From: Bryobacterales bacterium
GTDB taxonomy: Bacteria; Acidobacteriota; Terriglobia; Bryobacterales; Bryobacteraceae
DNA length: 21,210 nucleotides
Assembly (NCBI GenBank): GCA_003154855.1
Contig: PMEV01000464.1
Span: 1-21,210, forward strand
Direction: 5' to 3'
This document shows positions 13,641 to 19,782 of this stretch, piece by piece (positions within the stretch are counted from its first letter, which is position 1; each line of letters begins with the position of its first letter). Under the pieces are notes generated by a model. The model made no database searches, was not told where the DNA came from, and saw only the letters and a list, made by a program, of their open reading frames with translations. The position numbers were made by a program, and so were the translations under genes.

Positions 13641-13946
13641 CTAGGATTCCGTCTCCGGCGCGCGCCGCGCATCGGCCTCTCGATAGGCCTGCTTGCCGGC
13701 CTCGACCGCCGCCGCCAGGTTATCGCGCTGCCGGCCCACCTCGGTCTTGCCGCGGTCCACCAGATCGGAGGCCTGATCGCGCAACTCGTCGCTGCGCCGC
13801 TTCAGGTATTCCTTTCCTTCCCCCGTCTTAGCGCGAATGAACTCGCGAGTCTCTTCGCCGGATTTCGGCGCGAAAAGCACGCCAATTGCCAGTCCGAGGC
13901 CCAGGCCAAATGCAAAATAAGAAACCTTGCTGCCTTCTTCCGCCAT
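13641..13946 (-). CDS. YtxH-domain protein
   Basis: 101 aa from the ATG at 13946, preceded by AGGAGGGA about 7 nt upstream. The N-terminus has the YtxH signature: a glycine-rich membrane helix (YFAFGLGLGLAIGVLFAPKSGEETR) where the helix runs into LFAPKSG. The rest is a charged amphipathic helix (KEYLKRRSDELRDQASDLVD, then VGRQRDNLAAAVEAGKQAYR). YtxH proteins are small general-stress or envelope proteins of unknown mechanism. It is the first gene of the minus-strand run leading into the DUF948-like and CpsB-type genes, and is divergent from recX across a 72-bp gap. Confidence 0.88.
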   Translation of the reverse strand: MAEEGSKVSYFAFGLGLGLAIGVLFAPKSGEETREFIRAKTGEGKEYLKRRSDELRDQASDLVDRGKTEVGRQRDNLAAAVEAGKQAYREADARRAPETES

Positions 13947-13981
13947 TTTGCTCCCTCCTGCTATCCTTTCGTTTTCACCTG

Positions 13982-13996
13982 CATACTAACATACTA
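13982..13996. repeat. CATACTA direct repeat in the YtxH-recX divergent promoter region
   Basis: CATACTA occurs at 13982-13988 and again at 13990-13996, one base apart. It is the AT-rich core of the 72-bp region between the divergent YtxH and recX starts. On the minus strand it reads TAGTATG twice and includes TATGTT, which could serve as a -10 hexamer for the YtxH operon. Binding-site or promoter function is an inference. Confidence 0.3.
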
Positions 13997-14018
13997 GCTG
14001 AGTAGCACCCGCAACGCC

Positions 14019-14591
14019 ATGCGAAAAACTCGTGCCCCATCCGCAAAAGACGAATCGGCCCGACCGGAGAGCACTCCCCGCCGTCTGGCCGCCGACGCGC
14101 TGTGGAACTACGCCTTGCGCATCCTGGCCGGGAGCGCCCGCTCGGCCGACGAGCTGCGCGAGAAATTGCTGCGCCGCGCCGAGCGCGCCGAGGACGTCGC
14201 CCCCATCCTGGCCCGCCTCAAAGAATACGGGTACCTCGACGACCGGCGCTTCGCCGAGAACTTCTCCGCCGCCCGGCTCGAGAACCAGGGACTGGGCAAG
14301 GCGCGCGTGCTCAGCGACTTGCGGAAGCGGCGCGTGGCCCCGGCGCTGGCCGAGAAGACCGTCGGAGAAGTCTATCGGGAGACCGACGAAACCAGGCTTA
14401 TCGAGGATTACCTGGGCCGCAAGTATCGCAACACGCCGCTGGCGGCCTGGCTCGCCGAGCCGAAACACCTCGCCGCAGCCTACCGCCGGCTGCGCACCGC
14501 CGGTTTCAGCGCCGCCAACTCGATCCTGGTCCTGAAACGTTTTGCCGCCAACGCGGAACTGCTGGACGGGCTCGAAGAGGCGGAGAGCTGA
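14019..14591 (+). CDS. recX: RecX-family regulatory protein
   Basis: 190 aa. RecX binds RecA and limits its filament. The protein shows the three tandem three-helix repeats of the family: ALRILAGSARSADELREKLL, then ILARLKEYGYLDDRRFAENF (the most diagnostic motif), ENQGLGKARVLSDLRKRRV, and a C-terminal repeat with AYRRLRTAGFSAANSILVL. The N-terminal 25 residues are a basic, Ser/Pro-rich extension with no sign of a domain. The ATG at 14019 has no good Shine-Dalgarno. No recA is in the window, so it is not the classic recA-recX pair. Its stop abuts the stop of the convergent fumarylacetoacetase-family gene with zero bases between. Confidence 0.93.
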   Translation: MRKTRAPSAKDESARPESTPRRLAADALWNYALRILAGSARSADELREKLLRRAERAEDVAPILARLKEYGYLDDRRFAENFSAARLENQGLGKARVLSDLRKRRVAPALAEKTVGEVYRETDETRLIEDYLGRKYRNTPLAAWLAEPKHLAAAYRRLRTAGFSAANSILVLKRFAANAELLDGLEEAES

Positions 14592-15431
14592 CTAGTGCAC
14601 CACGGCGACCGGGTTCGAGAGTTCCCCGATCTCCGGCAGGCGGACCAGCACCGTGTCCCCGGGCGCCAGTGCGGCGTCCTCCGTGATTCGTACGCCCGTT
14701 CCGGTCATTAGCACCGAGCCCGCGGGCACCGGATTGGCGCGCAGCAGGTATTCGACCAGCACGGCGATGGTCCGCGCCAGCCGCGCCAGGGGCACATTGT
14801 CGAAAAACTGACGCCGGCCCTCGCGCTGGACGGTACAGCTCAGCTCTAGCACGCTAAGCTCGGGCAGTTCGTCCGGCGTCACAATGACCGGCCCCAGCGC
14901 GCAGCTCCCCGTGTAATACTTCGCCTGCGCCAGGTAGAGCGGGTTCTCGCGCTCGAGGTCGCAGGCCGAAACGTCGTTGCCCAGCGTGTAGCCCAGAATG
15001 CTGCCCTGGCGGCCCAACACCACGGCCAGACCGGGTTCGGCGGCAGTGAACCGGGAGTCGAAGCGGACACCGACCGGCTGGCCCGGGCCCACGCACACCC
15101 GTGCGGTGCCCTTGAAGAAGATCACGGGCCGCGCCTGGGCGTGAACCTGCGCGTAGGCGCTGGCCTCGGCGCGCGCGCCGAGGCATTCCCCACTCTCCTG
15201 GTAGGTGCACCCGCAGCCCCAGACCTCCACGGGGTTGATCGGAATCAGCGGCACGAACGGTTCCGAGTGCCGGCTGGCCATCTGGGCCGCCAGGACCGTG
15301 AGCGGAATCGACTCCGCTTCCGCCTTGCGGATCAGCGCCACCATGGAATAGCCGGGAACCGGCCTCGCCCGATCGCCTTCGAACAGCGCGGCGGTAATCT
15401 TGTTGTCGAATCGTATCTGTCCAAGGCGCAT
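14592..15431 (-). CDS. Fumarylacetoacetate hydrolase-family protein with an altered metal site
   Basis: 279 aa with the FAH fold: a short N-terminal domain, PINPVEVWGCGCTYQES, a catalytic core with RPVIFFKGTARVCVGPGQPV, then FTAAEPGLAVVLG, LGNDVSACDLE, YTGSCALGPVIV and MTGTGVRITED. Family members use a divalent metal bound by an ExE pair plus an Asp to hydrolyse, hydrate or decarboxylate 2-oxo acids or acylpyruvates. Here the pair reads Glu132-Pro-Gly134, so the second Glu is replaced by Gly, while Asp153 is kept. It resembles the subgroup of sugar-acid dehydratase-like members, but no substrate can be assigned. The ATG at 15431 is the only reasonable start; a GGAGGGGG run lies about 20 nt upstream, farther than usual. 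Confidence 0.87.
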   Translation of the reverse strand: MRLGQIRFDNKITAALFEGDRARPVPGYSMVALIRKAEAESIPLTVLAAQMASRHSEPFVPLIPINPVEVWGCGCTYQESGECLGARAEASAYAQVHAQARPVIFFKGTARVCVGPGQPVGVRFDSRFTAAEPGLAVVLGRQGSILGYTLGNDVSACDLERENPLYLAQAKYYTGSCALGPVIVTPDELPELSVLELSCTVQREGRRQFFDNVPLARLARTIAVLVEYLLRANPVPAGSVLMTGTGVRITEDAALAPGDTVLVRLPEIGELSNPVAVVH

Positions 15432-15529
15432 GATGTCTGAGACCGGGTCCCCCTCCAGTATTTCAGATAATCGGCGCTTTGTACGAACGGCAGGAGGGGG
15501 CGGCCGGAGCTTGGTCCCTGGCGACGGCC

Positions 15530-15549
15530 CGGCGCCGGATCAGGCGCCG
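15530..15549 (-). repeat. GC-rich hairpin over the ATPase stop codon
   Basis: CGGCGCC (15530-15536) and GGCGCCG (15543-15549) pair around a 6-nt loop that contains the TGA stop of the OLD-like gene (15540-15542, minus strand). No T-tract follows. It may slow ribosomes or protect the mRNA end. The remaining 15432-15529 gap before the FAH-family start shows no gene; a GGAGGGGG run lies within it. Confidence 0.3.
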
Positions 15550-17306
15550 CCCGATTCTTCCTCCGCCGGGTGCGCTCTGCTCGCAACGGCATGAATCCCG
15601 TCCAGAACCGCGACGACCTCCGGCGAGATCATCGCCGCTTGCATGTGGCGCACCAATTCGTGGTAATCGGCCTTCCGCAAGTCGGGCCTGAGGCCCAGCT
15701 CGCGGAAGAACGCGGGGAAGACCCGATCGAGAAACTCATCGCTGGCTTTGACGTTGCTCCACCAGGGATCGTTGCGGTCCCGGAGGGCGGCTGGGATGAC
15801 GCTGTCCTCGACGGCCTTCCGCATGCTCTCAAGCGCACGGTCCGAAAAGGATTCCGCGAATAGCGGCCCTCCAGCCGCCGACCTGCCGAATTCCCTAGCA
15901 AACGACTCCAGCGTCTCCGGCTGGCAAATGTAGTTCTCGATTTCGCGCCGCTCCCACTTCTTCTCGACAAGGTTCGAGCGCGATTGCAGATCCGGCACAT
16001 CGCGGTCGACCAGCAGATAGCCCTGGAGATCCGGCTTGGCCTCGGCCAGGGCGGAGAAGTGCCGGCGCCCCCGGTTGGGTTGGTTGCCGATGGGATACAG
16101 GACCGGGAACTCCAGGGCCTTGCGCGCGGGATGTTCTAACCTCTCCGCGAAAGCCCTCAGGATGCTCAGGTCCGTGCGGTCCTCCAGGTAGAGGATCCAG
16201 CCTTTCTGTTCGGCCAGGTAGTATTCGTCGAAGCGGAATTCGTTCAGCGCGCGCCGGACGGCAGTGGTCCTGTTCGCCGGAATCCGGTGGGGCTTCCCGA
16301 GAAAGGCCACTACGCTGTCCTCACTCGTACCCGCCGCTTGGTTCAGGACTTCTTCGGAATGGCTGGCGATGATCAACTGACTGCTGCGGGCGCGCGCGGA
16401 GCCGGTGAGGATCTGGTAAATCTCGCGCTGCCGAAGCAGTTCGAGATGTGCGTCCGGCTCGTCGAGCAGCAGGACCGATCCCGGATGAAGGGCCAGGTAG
16501 GAAAGCAGGAGCAGCGTTTGCTGCAAGCCCCGGCCGGAGCTGGAGAGATCCAGGCGGACGCCCGAGGGGTCTCGGTAACTCATCCGGACCTCGCCCCGCT
16601 CCTGCACATATTCCGGGCGCTCCAGTTCAACCCGGAACAACTGGCGCACCTGTTCGACGACGTCTTCCCATTGCGGCGCGTTGTCCGGGGTGGGTGCCAG
16701 GGAGTAGCAGAGATTCCGGAGCACCTCGGCGGTGCGCCCTTCACCCATCCGGACATCGATGGCGCCACTGTCCAGCCGCGTCTCGTTCGAAGCGAGGCCG
16801 GACATCGGAGGAAGGAAGGCAACCCGGACGTCGTAGGCCTGCTCGGGCACGGGCATTCTTTCCGGTGACTTCCCTTCGGCTAGCCGCAGAGGACGACAGA
16901 AGAACGACTCCTCGTTGGCAAAGTCGAATTCTAGGCCGCAGCGCCAGTCCTTCCCCACGGTGTTGCCCTCCACCAGGACGTCAATGCGGATGTTCTGCGT
17001 CTGCTGCTTGCCATTCTCCTTCTGCACATTGCGCGTGTGCAGGTCCCGCCACAGGAGGTTGGCCGAGGGCATGGGGACCGATAACAGATCGCGGCGGTTA
17101 ATCGCCACGCCGGGGCGCTTTTCGGGCGTACCTCTCTCGCTCCTCTTCTCCTTCCACCGCCGCAAGCCCAGCTCCCACAGCGCCAAGGCCTGAAGAGCCG
17201 TGGTCTTTCCGGAGTTGTTCGGCCCGATGAAGACGACCGGGCTGGCCAGCGGGATCTCCACGTTGTCGAATCGTTTGAAGTTTCGAATGACCAACTTGGT
17301 GAGCAT
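15540..17306 (-). CDS. OLD-like AAA/ABC ATPase with TOPRIM-like C-terminal domain
   Basis: 588 aa from the ATG at 17306, whose MLTKLVIRNFKRF is the usual N-terminus of this group; ATGs at 17333 and 17336 would add up to 10 residues, but a TAATAT -10-like hexamer overlaps them. ATPase part: FIGPNNSGKTT (Walker A, 28-36), LSSSGRGLQQ (signature, 254-263), SVLLLDEPDAHLE (Walker B, 277-289) and IIASHS (His316). TOPRIM-like part: LYLEDRTDLSIL with Glu375 and GYLLVDRD with Asp434 and Asp436, the acidic Glu...DxD layout of OLD nucleases; then WERREIENYICQPE, typical of these ATPases. Such proteins often act in phage defence or DNA processing. No helicase or other known partner gene adjoins. A GC-rich hairpin covers the stop codon. 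Confidence 0.85.
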   Translation of the reverse strand: MLTKLVIRNFKRFDNVEIPLASPVVFIGPNNSGKTTALQALALWELGLRRWKEKRSERGTPEKRPGVAINRRDLLSVPMPSANLLWRDLHTRNVQKENGKQQTQNIRIDVLVEGNTVGKDWRCGLEFDFANEESFFCRPLRLAEGKSPERMPVPEQAYDVRVAFLPPMSGLASNETRLDSGAIDVRMGEGRTAEVLRNLCYSLAPTPDNAPQWEDVVEQVRQLFRVELERPEYVQERGEVRMSYRDPSGVRLDLSSSGRGLQQTLLLLSYLALHPGSVLLLDEPDAHLELLRQREIYQILTGSARARSSQLIIASHSEEVLNQAAGTSEDSVVAFLGKPHRIPANRTTAVRRALNEFRFDEYYLAEQKGWILYLEDRTDLSILRAFAERLEHPARKALEFPVLYPIGNQPNRGRRHFSALAEAKPDLQGYLLVDRDVPDLQSRSNLVEKKWERREIENYICQPETLESFAREFGRSAAGGPLFAESFSDRALESMRKAVEDSVIPAALRDRNDPWWSNVKASDEFLDRVFPAFFRELGLRPDLRKADYHELVRHMQAAMISPEVVAVLDGIHAVASRAHPAEEESGGA

Positions 17307-17334
17307 TGGATTCCGGGACCGGTCTCCAGCCATC

Positions 17335-17340
17335 ATATTA
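17335..17340 (-). promoter_or_regulatory. Possible -10 hexamer for the OLD-like gene
   Basis: TAATAT on the minus strand, in the 147-bp gap before the divergent lipoprotein gene. It would start transcription near 17328, downstream of the ATG pair at 17333-17336 but upstream of 17306, which supports the shorter protein. No good -35 was found. Confidence 0.3.
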
Positions 17341-17414
17341 CTTTGCGGGGCTGTGAGCGGGGGCGCCCGGGCCGCCCGCAGCCGGCGGTCGCCACGGGGA
17401 ACGCAAAAATCCCG

Positions 17415-17442
17415 TTCGGAAACACGGCTCTGGTTGCATAAT
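17415..17442 (+). promoter_or_regulatory. Possible promoter of the lipoprotein gene
   Basis: TTCGGA (17415-17420) and CATAAT (17437-17442) are spaced by 16 bp, with the expected transcription start only a few bases before the ATG at 17454. GGTGA just before the start codon is a partial Shine-Dalgarno match. The -35 is a weak match, so this is tentative. Confidence 0.35.
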
Positions 17443-17453
17443 GGGGTGAGCCT

Positions 17454-18005
17454 ATGAGGTATCTGCCGCTGTCGATTGCGCTCGCTTCCGTCGCGCTGCT
17501 GAGCGGTTGCGGGCCCACGCTTTCCCTGCACCCCGTCTACACCGACAAGGACCTGGTCTCCGACCTGCCGCTGGAAGGCCAGTGGAAAGAGACCGACGAC
17601 CAGGAGGTCTGGACCATCAGCAAGTTCGGCAACGGCTTCGAGGCTTCCGCCCCGTCCAGCAGCGACCCCGAGAAGGTGCTGCTCCACGAGGTACGCCTGG
17701 GCGATATCCGCTTTCTGGACATCACTTCCAAGGACACCCCGTCGCTGGCCCTCCCGGCGCACATGATCGCCCGGGTGTGGATGGAAAAAGAGGAGCTGCG
17801 CATTCAGGTGCTGGACTCCGAGTGGCTCCGCCAGAAGATCCGGGATACCGGCGTGCCGCATCTTGAGGTGGAGGACGAACAGGTGATCCTGACGGCCCCC
17901 ACGCAGGACTTGCAGAAGTTCGTTCTGCTCTACGCCGCCGAGCCGAAAGCCTACGAAAGCGATATTGGCAAGTTCCGGCGGGTACGGCCGGGGCCGGAGC
18001 GGTAA
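17454..18005 (+). CDS. Putative lipoprotein of unknown function
   Basis: 183 aa. The N-terminus MRYLPLSIALASVALLSGCG is a lipoprotein signal peptide with lipobox LSGC, so the mature protein would start at lipidated Cys19. The rest is mostly predicted beta and charged: LHPVYTDKDLVSDLPLEGQW, which resembles the opening of many small lipoproteins that form a barrel, then EVWTISKFGNGFEA, VRLGDIRFLDIT and QKFVLLYAAEP. No catalytic motif is seen. It is the first gene after the divergent OLD-like ATPase and is followed after 14 nt by the FmdB-like gene, so the two are likely co-transcribed. Confidence 0.8.
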   Translation: MRYLPLSIALASVALLSGCGPTLSLHPVYTDKDLVSDLPLEGQWKETDDQEVWTISKFGNGFEASAPSSSDPEKVLLHEVRLGDIRFLDITSKDTPSLALPAHMIARVWMEKEELRIQVLDSEWLRQKIRDTGVPHLEVEDEQVILTAPTQDLQKFVLLYAAEPKAYESDIGKFRRVRPGPER

Positions 18006-18019
18006 ACTGGATAGCAGAC

Positions 18020-18250
18020 ATGCCTCTCTACGAATACCGATGCTCGAGTTGCGGCGCGCAGTTTGAACAGTTGCGGCGCATGCAGGATGCCGGCGCGCCA
18101 GTGACCTGCCCGAAGTGCCAGGCGCCGGGCGCGGAGCGGCTGCTGTCCACGATCTCGAGCCACAGCGGCGCTTCGGCGGGCCAGGCGGAATCGCCGTGCG
18201 GAGCGCCGGGCGGGGCCTGCGGCTCGGGGCGCTGTCCGTACCAGGGCTGA
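18020..18250 (+). CDS. FmdB-family zinc-ribbon protein
   Basis: 76 aa. The N-terminus MPLYEYRCSSCG with Cys8 and Cys11, and VTCPKCQ with Cys30 and Cys33, form the paired CxxC zinc ribbon of the FmdB/putative regulatory protein family. EQLRRMQDAGAP and ERLLSTISSHSG are also typical. The C-terminal 20 residues are Gly/Cys-rich, with three further Cys. FmdB was first described as a possible transcription regulator of amidase genes, but most members have no proven role. The gene is only 14 nt after the lipoprotein gene, with a weak GGA-type ribosome-binding site. Confidence 0.9.
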   Translation: MPLYEYRCSSCGAQFEQLRRMQDAGAPVTCPKCQAPGAERLLSTISSHSGASAGQAESPCGAPGGACGSGRCPYQG

Positions 18251-18251
18251 G

Positions 18252-18275
18252 GCCGGGGGCGGCATCCATTTTTTT
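18252..18275 (+). terminator. Possible intrinsic terminator after the FmdB-like gene
   Basis: A short hairpin GCCG-GGGG-CGGC (18252-18263) is followed after a few bases by seven T (18269-18275) directly after the FmdB-like stop. The stem is short, so the call is weak, but the position is right and it separates this pair from the next promoter. The rest of the gap to 18329 shows no gene. Confidence 0.35.
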
Positions 18276-18329
18276 CGTTTAGGTTGAGCGGGATAGATGT
18301 GTCTGGAGGAACGGGTCGCGGGCGGGGGC

Positions 18330-18358
18330 TTGACAGACATTGCAATATGCGATATCGT
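18330..18358 (+). promoter_or_regulatory. Sigma70-type promoter of the small membrane protein gene
   Basis: TTGACA (18330-18335, perfect -35) and TATCGT (18353-18358, weak -10) are spaced by 17 bp. The expected start of transcription is near 18365, two bases before the ATG at 18367, so the mRNA would be leaderless or nearly so; no Shine-Dalgarno is present. The spacer carries the repeated 17-bp motif, a classic repressor position. Confidence 0.6.
18339..18355 (+). promoter_or_regulatory. Putative operator copy 1 (probable XRE-regulator site)
   Basis: ATTGCAATATGCGATAT lies between the -35 and -10 of the promoter. It contains ATTGCAAT, a perfect palindrome, and overlaps CGATATCG (18350-18357), another perfect palindrome. 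It also reads as successive 7-bp units TGCAATA, TGCGATA and TCGTTAT. A second copy, identical at 15 of 17 positions, covers the start of the XRE gene. Confidence 0.5.
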
Positions 18359-18366
18359 TATCACAA

Positions 18367-18651
18367 ATGGCTATAAATCGGACGAAGCCGCTCCGGGAGC
18401 CCGGCCGAGGGCCGCTCTTGCTGGCGGCCCTGGTGGCCCTGGCAGTTGGCGCGGCGCAGTGGGCGGACCAGGGCTGGCGGGCCGGTTTGCGCGTGGACGC
18501 CGGCGAGGGGAGGCGGATGGCGGTGGTGGCGCCGGCCACGCTCCAGGATCGCATCGAGGACCTGGAGGAGCGCGGCTGGGAGGGCCTGATCGAAGCGGGC
18601 GGGGTGCGGGTGCGCGTGCAGTTGACGTGGCCCGCGAATCGTGATAAATAG
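18367..18651 (+). CDS. Small single-pass membrane protein, unknown function
   Basis: 94 aa from the ATG at 18367; the frame is open for nine residues more, but those lie in the promoter. A basic N-terminus (MAINRTKPLREPGRG) precedes one hydrophobic helix, about 16-33 (LLLAALVALAVGAAQWA), then an amphipathic region of about 60 residues with APATLQDRIEDLEERGWEGL and a beta-like end VRVRVQLTW. The positive-inside rule places the C-terminal part outside the cytoplasm. I do not recognise the family. It lies 15 nt before the XRE gene, in the same direction, and shares the 17-bp motif in its control region. It may be part of the NfeD-flotillin group (inference from context only). Confidence 0.6.
   Translation: MAINRTKPLREPGRGPLLLAALVALAVGAAQWADQGWRAGLRVDAGEGRRMAVVAPATLQDRIEDLEERGWEGLIEAGGVRVRVQLTWPANRDK
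18622..18650 (+). promoter_or_regulatory. Possible second promoter, upstream of the XRE gene
   Basis: TTGACG (18622-18627) and TAAATA (18645-18650), 17 bp apart, lie in the 3' end of the small membrane protein gene. Transcription would start near 18657, just before the XRE start codon at 18667, which also lacks a Shine-Dalgarno. The layout repeats that of the upstream promoter. Confidence 0.4.
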
Positions 18652-18668
18652 ATTGCAAAGTGCGATAT
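18652..18668 (+). promoter_or_regulatory. Putative operator copy 2, over the XRE start codon
   Basis: ATTGCAAAGTGCGATAT ends on the first two bases of the XRE start codon (18667-18669). It differs from copy 1 at only two central positions. A site here would let a bound regulator block its own transcription or translation. Confidence 0.5.
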
Positions 18669-19155
18669 GAACCTTGGAAAAAAGCTCCGCTACCTCCGGG
18701 AAGTCGAGGGCGCGCTGCGCGGCTTCGACCGCGCGCTCACCCAGCAGGAGCTGGTGCGGCTGCTTAAGAAGGAGATGGGCAAGGCCATCAGCCAGTCCTA
18801 TCTCTCGCAAATCGAGAGTGGGGCGCGGCCGCACCTCACCAACCCGACCCGCATGCTGCTGGCGAAGTTCTTCAAGGTGCAGCCGGGCTACCTGGTGGAC
18901 GATACCGAGGGTTACTCGACCGAACTGCTCTCGGAGCTGGGGGGAGTGGAGAACCGGTTGGACCGCTGGCTGCTGGACGGGGCGGAGCAGTTCCACGGCG
19001 ATCCGGAGCTGCGCGAGGCGCTGCTCGGGGTGGCCCGGCACGAGGATTCGCGGCAGTGCATGGTGCTGCTGGGCGCGATCCTGGACAACCCGGGGCTGGC
19101 GGAGCGCCTCTTGCAGGTGCTGACGCCGGCCGGAGGAGGGAGGCATTCCCGATGA
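18667..19155 (+). CDS. XRE-family helix-turn-helix transcriptional regulator
   Basis: 162 aa. Residues about 3-78 are an HTH_3-type domain: LGKKLRYLREVEG, LTQQELVRLLKKEMGKAISQ, SYLSQIESGARPHLTNPTRM (recognition helix region) and LAKFFKVQPGYLV. The insertion between the first helices makes the domain a little longer than usual. The C-terminal half is helical (ELLSELGGVENRLDRWLLDG, then HEDSRQCMVLLGAILDNPGL) and may dimerise or sense a ligand. The stop overlaps the NfeD-like start as ATGA, so the regulator is translationally coupled to the NfeD and flotillin genes and most likely controls them. There is no Shine-Dalgarno; a leaderless or short-leader mRNA is likely. Two copies of a 17-bp motif upstream are the natural candidate binding sites. 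Confidence 0.9.
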   Translation: MNLGKKLRYLREVEGALRGFDRALTQQELVRLLKKEMGKAISQSYLSQIESGARPHLTNPTRMLLAKFFKVQPGYLVDDTEGYSTELLSELGGVENRLDRWLLDGAEQFHGDPELREALLGVARHEDSRQCMVLLGAILDNPGLAERLLQVLTPAGGGRHSR

Positions 19156-19742
19156 CGTGGGAGAACTTCTATCTGCTGTGCTTTTCGGTGGGTTTTTTCC
19201 TGAGCCTGATTTCGTTCCTGGCCGGGGGCCTGCACGCGGTGCACCTGCCGCACTTCCCGCACGTGCATATCGGCCATGGCGCGCACCTCGGCCATGGGCA
19301 CGGCGGGAATGGCGAGGTATCGTGGTTCAACCCTGGAACCATCGCCGCGTTCCTGGCCTGGTTCGGCCTCTCGGGGTTTCTGTTGACGCGGCACTCCAGC
19401 ATTTGGTTTCTGCTGGCGCTCGGGATCGCGACCGTTTGCGGCCTGGCCGGGGCCGCCTGTGTGTTCGCGTTCCTGGCCAAACTGGTGGCTGAAGAGGACA
19501 AGGAAGAGGATCTTGTCGATTACGAGATGGTGGGCGTGCTGGGCAAGATCTGCAGCGTGATCCGGGCCGGCGGCACCGGCGAGATTGTGTATTCCCAGGG
19601 CGGAACGCGCCATTGCGCGGGCGCCCGCAGCGAGGATGGGACGGCGATTCCCAAAGGCACCGAAGTGATCGTCACGCGTTACGAAAAAGGGATCGCCTAC
19701 GTCCGGCGCTGGGAGGAGATGACCAACTCGGAGCTGGACTGA
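19152..19742 (+). CDS. NfeD-like membrane protein with a histidine-rich loop
   Basis: 196 aa from the ATG at 19152, in ATGA overlap with the XRE gene; the open frame upstream lies inside that gene. Membrane helices lie at about 6-26, 62-76 and 82-106. The loop after helix 1 holds nine His between residues 28 and 50 (HAVHLPHFPHVHIGHGAHLG). The C-terminal part, about 122-190, is an NfeD-type OB fold: YEMVGVLGKICSVIRAGGTG, GTRHCAGARSEDGTAIPKGT, then VIVTRYEKGIAYVRRW. NfeD (YuaF-type) proteins pair with flotillins or stomatins in membrane microdomains, which fits the flotillin gene 40 nt downstream. The His-rich loop should bind metal ions such as zinc, copper or nickel (inference). Confidence 0.87.
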   Translation: MTWENFYLLCFSVGFFLSLISFLAGGLHAVHLPHFPHVHIGHGAHLGHGHGGNGEVSWFNPGTIAAFLAWFGLSGFLLTRHSSIWFLLALGIATVCGLAGAACVFAFLAKLVAEEDKEEDLVDYEMVGVLGKICSVIRAGGTGEIVYSQGGTRHCAGARSEDGTAIPKGTEVIVTRYEKGIAYVRRWEEMTNSELD

Positions 19743-19782
19743 GGCGCCGCCTCGCCGCTCCGCCGTGGCACAAGGAGATGGC

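Noticed and set aside
15540..17306. Complete Gabija- or Septu-type defence system
   Set aside because: No helicase or HNH partner gene lies next to the ATPase, so only a single-gene hypothesis is tenable.
17307..18269. Upstream extension of the OLD-like ATPase frame to a 909-residue protein
   Set aside because: The added 321 residues run antisense through the lipoprotein and FmdB-like genes and look non-coding; the conserved ATPase N-terminus begins at 17306.
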